NCBI GenBank assembly: GCA_903835325.1
Contig: CAILMU010000031.1
Span: 1-19,162 of the forward strand
Origin: an uncultured Microcaldota archaeon
Lineage (GTDB): Archaea > Micrarchaeota > Micrarchaeia > Anstonellales > Bilamarchaeaceae
DNA: 19,162 bases
Reading direction: 5' to 3'
Made by a program: the position numbers and the translations under genes. Positions within the stretch are counted from its first letter, which is position 1. Every line of letters starts with the position of its first letter. This document shows positions 15,959 to 19,162 of the stretch, piece after piece. The notes beneath the pieces are model-generated. The model had not been told where the DNA came from. It worked only from the letters and a program-made list of their open reading frames with translations, and did not search any database.

Positions 15959-16019
15959 GTCTGAGGGATTTGAACACCCGAGATGATAAAATGAGAGATT
16001 TTTATTGAGGAGAAGCCCC

Positions 16020-16050
16020 GACCAGAGTCTTAATCCCCCTAGTCTGGGTC
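16020..16050 (-). terminator. possible hairpin terminator of the lipoprotein-like gene
   Basis: GACCAGA (16020-16026) and TCTGGGTC (16043-16050) can pair with one bulged base, overlapping the stop codon of the minus-strand gene. T-rich sequence (CAATAAAAATCTCTCATTTTATC) follows on the minus strand. The hairpin is imperfect. Confidence 0.3.
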
Positions 16051-16936
16051 ACTGCTTTTGAGGTTGCCTTTTTTCTGGCGCCTCGATCTTTATAGACGGA
16101 TCCAATCTCTTGAGTTCTGCTGAAGTCAATACCTTCCCTTCCAACTTCGTGCCGCCCGGAATGGGCTTGGTTTCACCCTCAGGATGGCCTAGTGCTACCT
16201 TCTGCCATCTTGATTCAACTTCATGGCGTTTATGGGCTAATTCAACGTAATTGCCGTCTAATTCGATAACCTTTTTTTCCAATTCCTGCGATTTTTTTTG
16301 TTCCTGTGGGGTTAAATGCTTCTTAATATGGTCTATTTGAAACATCAAATCTACTCTTTTATTATGGTTACTTAATATTGTGATATCGCCTACCCCTAAA
16401 GCCATTTTGTCTAATTCCTGAACTTTTTGTTTCTCCTCGGGAGTTAATTCCTTCGATTTTCTACCTTTCCCAATTCTATCTATTTGAGACAACACACCCA
16501 GTCTTGCAGATTCAACGTCTTCTATTTGTTTATCTAAAGCGTTGAATTCTATTTGTATGCCTTGCATGGTTTTCGCTTGATCCTTCGTTACTTCTACGAT
16601 GAAATACTCTTCGCCTTTCTTGCCTGTGAATTCGTTCTCCACTGTCTGCTGCCACCCAACGAAATAAACCTTATCTTCAGCCATCGCATCCCTTCGTATC
16701 ATTTCCTCGGAGGGATTTATTGATGGCTTCTGATCGGGTTTTTCAGTTACCGATGCGGATACTGCCCCAGCTGGTACAGGAGCGTCCGTGTATTTCTTCG
16801 ATACCGAATCCGTCTCTCCGCAGTTTAGAGCAGCCAGGCCCAATGCACCGGCTACGAGGAGATTTCGAAGCCTTTCTGAAGATCTTACATTCTTTGGTTT
16901 ACCAGCGACGACAATAGTTCTTGCAGCAGAATCCAT
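16049..16936 (-). CDS. putative exported lipoprotein with coiled coil, 295 aa
   Basis: The family is unknown. Basic residues (KNVRSSERLRN) precede a hydrophobic stretch LLVAGALGLAALNCG, so Cys39 may be a lipidated residue, although ALNC is a poor lipobox. A disordered Pro/Ala/Ser region (about 50-75) is followed by a highly charged coiled-coil-prone region (115-245). Within it a motif recurs: QIDRIGKGRKSKELTPEEKQ at 151 and QIDHIKKHLTPQEQKKSQEL at 200, an internal duplication. The tail is Lys/Pro/Gln-rich. The ATG at 16936 sits 26 nt after a TATA box, so the transcript is probably leaderless. It is more AT-rich than the genes to its left and lies alone between repeat copies A and B. A periplasm-like or surface role is inferred. 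Confidence 0.72.
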   Translation of the reverse strand: MDSAARTIVVAGKPKNVRSSERLRNLLVAGALGLAALNCGETDSVSKKYTDAPVPAGAVSASVTEKPDQKPSINPSEEMIRRDAMAEDKVYFVGWQQTVENEFTGKKGEEYFIVEVTKDQAKTMQGIQIEFNALDKQIEDVESARLGVLSQIDRIGKGRKSKELTPEEKQKVQELDKMALGVGDITILSNHNKRVDLMFQIDHIKKHLTPQEQKKSQELEKKVIELDGNYVELAHKRHEVESRWQKVALGHPEGETKPIPGGTKLEGKVLTSAELKRLDPSIKIEAPEKRQPQKQ

Positions 16937-16957
16937 GGATTATTCTTGGCGGATTAT

Positions 16958-16965
16958 CTTTATAA
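16958..16965 (-). promoter_or_regulatory. TATA box of the lipoprotein-like gene
   Basis: The minus strand reads TTATAAAG, centred about 26 nt upstream of the ATG at 16936, the exact spacing for a leaderless mRNA in archaea. Confidence 0.6.
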
Positions 16966-17063
16966 TACCATATCTTAACACAATATTGCAGTACCAACTC
17001 GCCTGCCCTACCGGAAATCTCGCCATTCTTACATCTCCGGCGGTTGGGACTATTTTAACCTCT

Positions 17064-17079
17064 GTGTCCAATTGGACAC
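17064..17079. promoter_or_regulatory. perfect 16-bp palindrome, candidate operator
   Basis: GTGTCCAATTGGACAC is a perfect dyad in the gap between the lipoprotein-like gene and repeat B. The same pattern with two changes, symmetric about the centre, recurs at 18625-18640 in the integrase promoter, so one DNA-binding protein may act at both. It lies about 100 bp upstream of the lipoprotein TATA box. The remaining sequence of this 312-bp gap is repeat B and the lipoprotein promoter; I see no gene in it. Confidence 0.55.
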
Positions 17080-17120
17080 TTTTCTGCCCTATTTTCAAGG
17101 AAACTCTAAGAAGATAGGTT

Positions 17121-17234
17121 AGTGAACTCAGAACGAGTATAATTGCAGGGGAAGGTACCCTAGAACCGTTCTGAGAGCAGGGGCAAACCGCAACCGCCGA
17201 CTGAGCATCTGGGACGAGAGGAATATAAAGCGAG
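17121..17234 (+). repeat. intergenic repeat, copy B (fullest copy)
   Basis: The first 35 bp (17121-17155) are identical to 18542-18576 (copy C). The last 93 bp (17142-17234) match copy A at 87 percent. B therefore contains all parts of the repeat and overlaps both relatives. The second hairpin seen in copy A is retained only partly: AGAA/TTCT is kept, one C-G pair has become T-G and another has become C-A. It lies 14 bp from the end of the toxin gene. Confidence 0.8.
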
Positions 17235-17248
17235 CTTCGGCCCAAGAT

Positions 17249-17614
17249 TCACTTTTTCTTGTATCCGAACAATTTGTCATATGTCGGATGATCTACGAGG
17301 TAGAGTATGAACGCGACAATCTCGATTTGGTTTCCGTCGAGCGTATAGAGCATCCTCCAATAACCAGTCAATTCAATGCGGAAAAGGTTGGATACGTTCA
17401 GAGTTTTGGGGATTAAATTTTTCGGAACATTATCTCCATAGGTCGGATTTATCTTCAATAGCTCGGACTTCTGTTTTATTGACTTCAAAAGCTGGATTTC
17501 TTCCGAGTTGGTTATCCCCTTGGCCTGCTGCTCTCCGACAATCCGATTAAGTTCCCCGAACTGTTCTTTGGCCTGGTCCAACAGGATGACCTTGACTGGA
17601 CGCTTGTCGCTCAT
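17249..17614 (-). CDS. RelE/ParE-family toxin, archaeal wHTH-linked type
   Basis: This is a probable type II toxin of the RelE/ParE superfamily, expected to act in the cytoplasm as an mRNA interferase, with inhibition relieved by the upstream antitoxin. The 121-aa product begins with a short strand and a helical hairpin (residues 6-55). The diagnostic C-terminal half reads FRIELTGYWRMLYTL, then IEIVAFILYLVDH, then YDKLFGYKKK, giving the conserved Arg, Trp-Arg and Tyr and the basic end of this archaeal subgroup. Its ATG (17614-17612) overlaps the TGA of the antitoxin gene by 4 bp (ATGA), so the two are translationally coupled with the antitoxin first. It lies between repeats B and C and is AT-rich. 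The target and activity are not shown by sequence. Confidence 0.82.
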   Translation of the reverse strand: MSDKRPVKVILLDQAKEQFGELNRIVGEQQAKGITNSEEIQLLKSIKQKSELLKINPTYGDNVPKNLIPKTLNVSNLFRIELTGYWRMLYTLDGNQIEIVAFILYLVDHPTYDKLFGYKKK

Positions 17615-17880
17615 ATCTCCAACCCCTTCTCTTTGAGATTCTCCAGCTCGGCGGGGGGACGGTAAATCCAAACAACTCCTTTGGTTGTAATGAGTACTTT
17701 GCCGCTCTCTTGAAGGTAATCCAAAATTTGAATTAACGTAGAGTGCATGACTTGTTTTGGGAGCCTTCGTTTCAACTCTGAGACTTTGATTATCTCTTTT
17801 GCCTCTTGCAGCACCTTCTCTACCATTATCACTGTATTGAGGGTCGGTGAGTGCATCAGCTGGATTTGTTCTCCTTTCAT
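17611..17880 (-). CDS. winged-helix antitoxin/transcriptional repressor
   Basis: This 89-aa protein has the layout of a small winged helix: helix 1 around 11-27 (PTLNTVIMVEKVLQEAK), helix 2 at 33-40, a probable recognition helix at 44-58 (VMHSTLIQILDYLQE) and a beta wing (KVLITTKGVVWIYRP). Proteins with an MHSPTLNTV-like start occur next to this type of RelE toxin in DPANN archaea, as far as I recall. It would neutralise the toxin and autorepress the operon. The ATG at 17880 lies 28 nt below a strong TATA box, suggesting a leaderless start; Met9 is an alternative. The C-terminal Glu/Lys-rich tail (77-89) probably contacts the toxin. Neutralisation is inferred from position and family. Confidence 0.75.
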   Translation of the reverse strand: MKGEQIQLMHSPTLNTVIMVEKVLQEAKEIIKVSELKRRLPKQVMHSTLIQILDYLQESGKVLITTKGVVWIYRPPAELENLKEKGLEI

Positions 17881-17903
17881 AAGATATAGTTATGCAATAT
17901 AAG

Positions 17904-17981
17904 TATATAAATATATCTATTTTCAATAAAATACGGTTTGGTGTGGTGGTAAAAAATATAAAATAACGATATATTTATATA
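17904..17981. promoter_or_regulatory. divergent twin promoter with 14-bp inverted repeat
   Basis: TATATAAATATATC (17904-17917) and its exact reverse complement (17968-17981) contain the TATA boxes of the antitoxin gene (minus) and the 164-aa gene (plus). Each box lies 26-28 nt before its start codon, so both mRNAs appear leaderless. Because both genes read outward from matched boxes, one regulator, most simply the winged-helix antitoxin, could control both. Confidence 0.6.
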
Positions 17982-18002
17982 TGCCTTTAGCGTAATATAC
18001 TT

Positions 18003-18497
18003 ATGCAAATCACACCTGGAAAAGCCGGAATAGAAAATGCAACCGTAGTCTCGAAAGGGTTGCTTTTCAAAGAAGTCCAGGCAAATACAAGCATAGATGG
18101 GGTCAAAGTGAGTGTTTTTGCAAAGAAAGCCCCACTTTGCGATGCGGGCTATGCCGTTAAGATCGAAGTCCCTGGCATCCATGTGGAGAATCATATCGAT
18201 TATCTGTATGGCTGTTATGATGTCGACAGATGCTTCGGAGGTCTCCAAAAAGATGGTGAGTATCCTTCCCAGGTCAGGTTAAAACGGGGGTTTACTCTAA
18301 AGGATAAGAGAACCCCTGTGCGTGAGGATGGAGGAAAAATGCTCGTCCATGGAAGACTGGGCGGAGTGATCGACAGACTCAATGATAACGAAACATTATC
18401 ATTCGCGCTTCATGCCCCCCATTCGCTGTCCGAACAAATGCCCAAGATAATCGACCTGCTCTCTCAAGTAGCAAAAACTATCGGAGATAAGGTGTAA
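18003..18497 (+). CDS. hypothetical protein, 164 aa
   Basis: I do not recognise this protein. It is soluble, mixed alpha/beta, with no signal peptide or membrane segment. Beta-like stretches appear at residues 12-25, 30-60 and 115-135, and an amphipathic C-terminal helix (SEQMPKIIDLLSQVAKTIGD) closes it. Three cysteines (45, 70 and 77) occur, two of them in YGCYDVDRCFGG; no zinc site is complete. The ATG at 18003 is 26 nt from a TATA box. It is divergent from the toxin-antitoxin pair and shares its promoter region, and repeats B and C bracket all three genes. It may be cargo or a third component of the system; that is inference. Confidence 0.65.
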   Translation: MQITPGKAGIENATVVSKGLLFKEVQANTSIDGVKVSVFAKKAPLCDAGYAVKIEVPGIHVENHIDYLYGCYDVDRCFGGLQKDGEYPSQVRLKRGFTLKDKRTPVREDGGKMLVHGRLGGVIDRLNDNETLSFALHAPHSLSEQMPKIIDLLSQVAKTIGDKV

Positions 18498-18505
18498 TCT
18501 TTTTC
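18498..18505 (+). terminator. short U-tract after the 164-aa gene
   Basis: TCTTTTTC follows the TAA stop directly, a minimal archaeal U-tract terminator. No hairpin is evident. Confidence 0.3.
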
Positions 18506-18541
18506 TGCCTGATTCTCCGGAAAATTCCCGTAACACGAGAC

Positions 18542-18601
18542 AGTGAACTCAGAACGAGTATAATTGCAGGGGAAGGGTCGGCAGACCCTCTCTGTGAGCT
18601 G
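18542..18601 (+). repeat. intergenic repeat, copy C (partial, diverged)
   Basis: The first 35 bp are identical to the start of copy B. The next 25 bp still align without gaps to copy B at 15 of 25 positions and then similarity fades. The diverged part has its own hairpin, GGGTC-GGCA-GACCC, where copy A has two other hairpins. It lies between the 164-aa gene and the integrase promoter. Confidence 0.75.
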
Positions 18602-18610
18602 ATTGGCCTG

Positions 18611-18640
18611 AATTAGGCACTATAGTGTCTAATTGGGCAC
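18611..18640. promoter_or_regulatory. overlapping palindromes upstream of the integrase TATA box
   Basis: A 24-bp dyad (18611-18634) centred on CACTATAGTG pairs throughout except for one G-T position. It overlaps GTGTCTAATTGGGCAC (18625-18640), a near copy of the palindrome at 17064. Together they give three alternating half-sites of the form GTGYCYAATT ending 5 bp before the TATA-like AATAAATA (18646-18653). This is a plausible operator or recombinase binding region. Confidence 0.6.
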
Positions 18641-18645
18641 AGACC

Positions 18646-18653
18646 AATAAATA
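18646..18653 (+). promoter_or_regulatory. TATA box of the integrase gene
   Basis: AATAAATA is centred about 27 nt before the ATG at 18677, which predicts a start at or next to the initiation codon. GGAGAGG lies at 18665-18671, so a short leader with ribosome binding is also possible if transcription starts slightly earlier. Confidence 0.45.
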
Positions 18654-18676
18654 GTCCTTCCACCGGAGAGGATGGC

Positions 18677-19162
18677 ATGGGAAAGAGTGGAAGACTGGAG
18701 TTGTACGACTATCCGCGCAGATTGGAGCTGAGCCTCCAGCAATTGCGAAAGCAGCAGGGAATATGCGAAGAGAATATCCGTGAAATTGAGACGTTCTCGA
18801 AAATCCGGTTAGCGAAAGGTTCGTCTCATGGGCGGGTAGCCAAAGTTGTCTATTGCATCCGGTTTCTTGCGCTATGGCTGGGAAAGCCTTTCCGGGAAGC
18901 AACGAAAGATGACCTTATCGCCTTGGTTGGCGAGCTGGAGAAGAAAGACTACGCAGAATATACGAAATATGACTTCAAAATCGTCTTGAAGATGTTCTAT
19001 AAGTGGCTTAAGGGCAATGACGAGATTTTCCCGCCGGAAATATCTTGGCTGAAGCCGAGGCTCAAGAATGAGGCCCATAAACTACCTGAGGAATTGCTAA
19101 CTGAAGAAGATGTCTTGAAGATAGCCAATGCCGCCAATACGATACGCGACAAGGCCTTCATA
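18677..19162 (+). CDS. tyrosine recombinase/integrase (3' truncated by window)
   Basis: This is a site-specific recombinase of the phage-integrase/Xer family, cutting and rejoining DNA at attachment sites. The window holds its first 162 residues. These comprise an N-terminal SAM-like DNA-binding domain (about 14-115: SLQQLRKQQGICEENIREIE, then FLALWLGKPFREATKDDLIA, and YTKYDFKIVLKMFYKWLKG) and the entry to the catalytic domain (LPEELLTEEDVLKIANAANT, then IRDKAFI). The catalytic Arg, His and Tyr residues lie beyond the edge, so integrity cannot be judged. The ATG at 18677 has GGAGAGG 5 nt upstream; ATG 18672 is out of frame. Its promoter carries the palindromes at 18611-18640, and repeat copy C precedes it, which ties it to the repeat-bracketed gene blocks on its left. 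Confidence 0.88.
   Translation, partial: MGKSGRLELYDYPRRLELSLQQLRKQQGICEENIREIETFSKIRLAKGSSHGRVAKVVYCIRFLALWLGKPFREATKDDLIALVGELEKKDYAEYTKYDFKIVLKMFYKWLKGNDEIFPPEISWLKPRLKNEAHKLPEELLTEEDVLKIANAANTIRDKAFI

Noticed and set aside
15951..16050. A complete tRNA gene on the minus strand
   Set aside because: Only a T-arm-like piece is present; no D-arm, anticodon arm or matching acceptor stem could be drawn.
16940..17245. Minus-strand frame of 101 codons ending 3 nt before the lipoprotein-like gene
   Set aside because: It runs through repeat B and the palindrome, has no ribosome-binding site or family resemblance, and the lipoprotein TATA box lies within it.
17249..17926. Longer start for the toxin, giving 225 codons
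   Set aside because: It would read through the antitoxin gene in another frame; the ATGA overlap marks the real start at 17614.
15866..18601. CRISPR array from the three repeat copies
   Set aside because: Copies are 35-114 bp, diverged and over 1.2 kb apart with genes between; no short regular spacers and no cas genes are present.
18672..18674. ATG at 18672 as integrase start
   Set aside because: It is out of frame with the integrase; the in-frame ATG is at 18677.
18549..18902. Minus-strand frame of 117 codons over repeat C and the integrase start
   Set aside because: It overlaps the clearly recognisable integrase on the other strand and covers repeat and operator sequence.

Overview
The window looks archaeal. 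Strong TTTATA-type TATA boxes sit about 26 nt upstream of several start codons, leaderless and GGTG-type Shine-Dalgarno starts are mixed, ATA and AGG/AGA codons are common, and the gene content includes an archaeal beta-CASP ribonuclease (aCPSF2-like) and an archaeal-style winged-helix/RelE pair. A DPANN-type archaeon (Micrarchaeota/Diapherotrites-like) is my best guess, inferred from the type of toxin-antitoxin pair and the Cys-rich Ig-like secreted protein; no marker gene here proves it. The left three quarters is moderately GC-rich; the part beyond about 16 kb is visibly more AT-rich.

Region 1 (2-1279): a beta-CASP RNase whose first few codons lie upstream of the window. Region 2 (1428-11672, all minus strand): a probable cell-envelope operon, transcribed from about 11.7 kb down to 1.4 kb. 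It encodes a 1464-aa exported or membrane-anchored protein of unknown family, a 53-aa signal-like peptide with an excellent Shine-Dalgarno sequence, a 740-aa protein with a porin-like beta-rich centre, and a 1128-aa secreted protein with three alternating A-B Ig-like Cys-containing modules. It ends in a poly-U tract. Region 3 (11896-15841): ordinary housekeeping genes: bacterial-type pyruvoyl aspartate decarboxylase PanD, a divergent rubrerythrin with a hairpin terminator, a DEAD-box RNA helicase with a disordered basic tail, and an unrecognised 428-aa helical protein.

Region 4 (15842-19162) is accessory DNA and the most unusual part. Three same-orientation copies of an intergenic repeat (A 15866-15958, B 17121-17234, C from 18542) bracket two gene blocks: a lipoprotein-like coiled-coil gene between A and B, and a winged-helix/RelE toxin-antitoxin pair plus a divergent 164-aa orphan between B and C. 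A tyrosine recombinase, cut by the window end, follows copy C. A palindrome of the form GTGTCYAATTGGRCAC occurs beside repeat B and again in the integrase promoter. The genes here appear to use leaderless promoters. I read this as a cassette-like, integrase-associated island; the recombination mechanism is a hypothesis.
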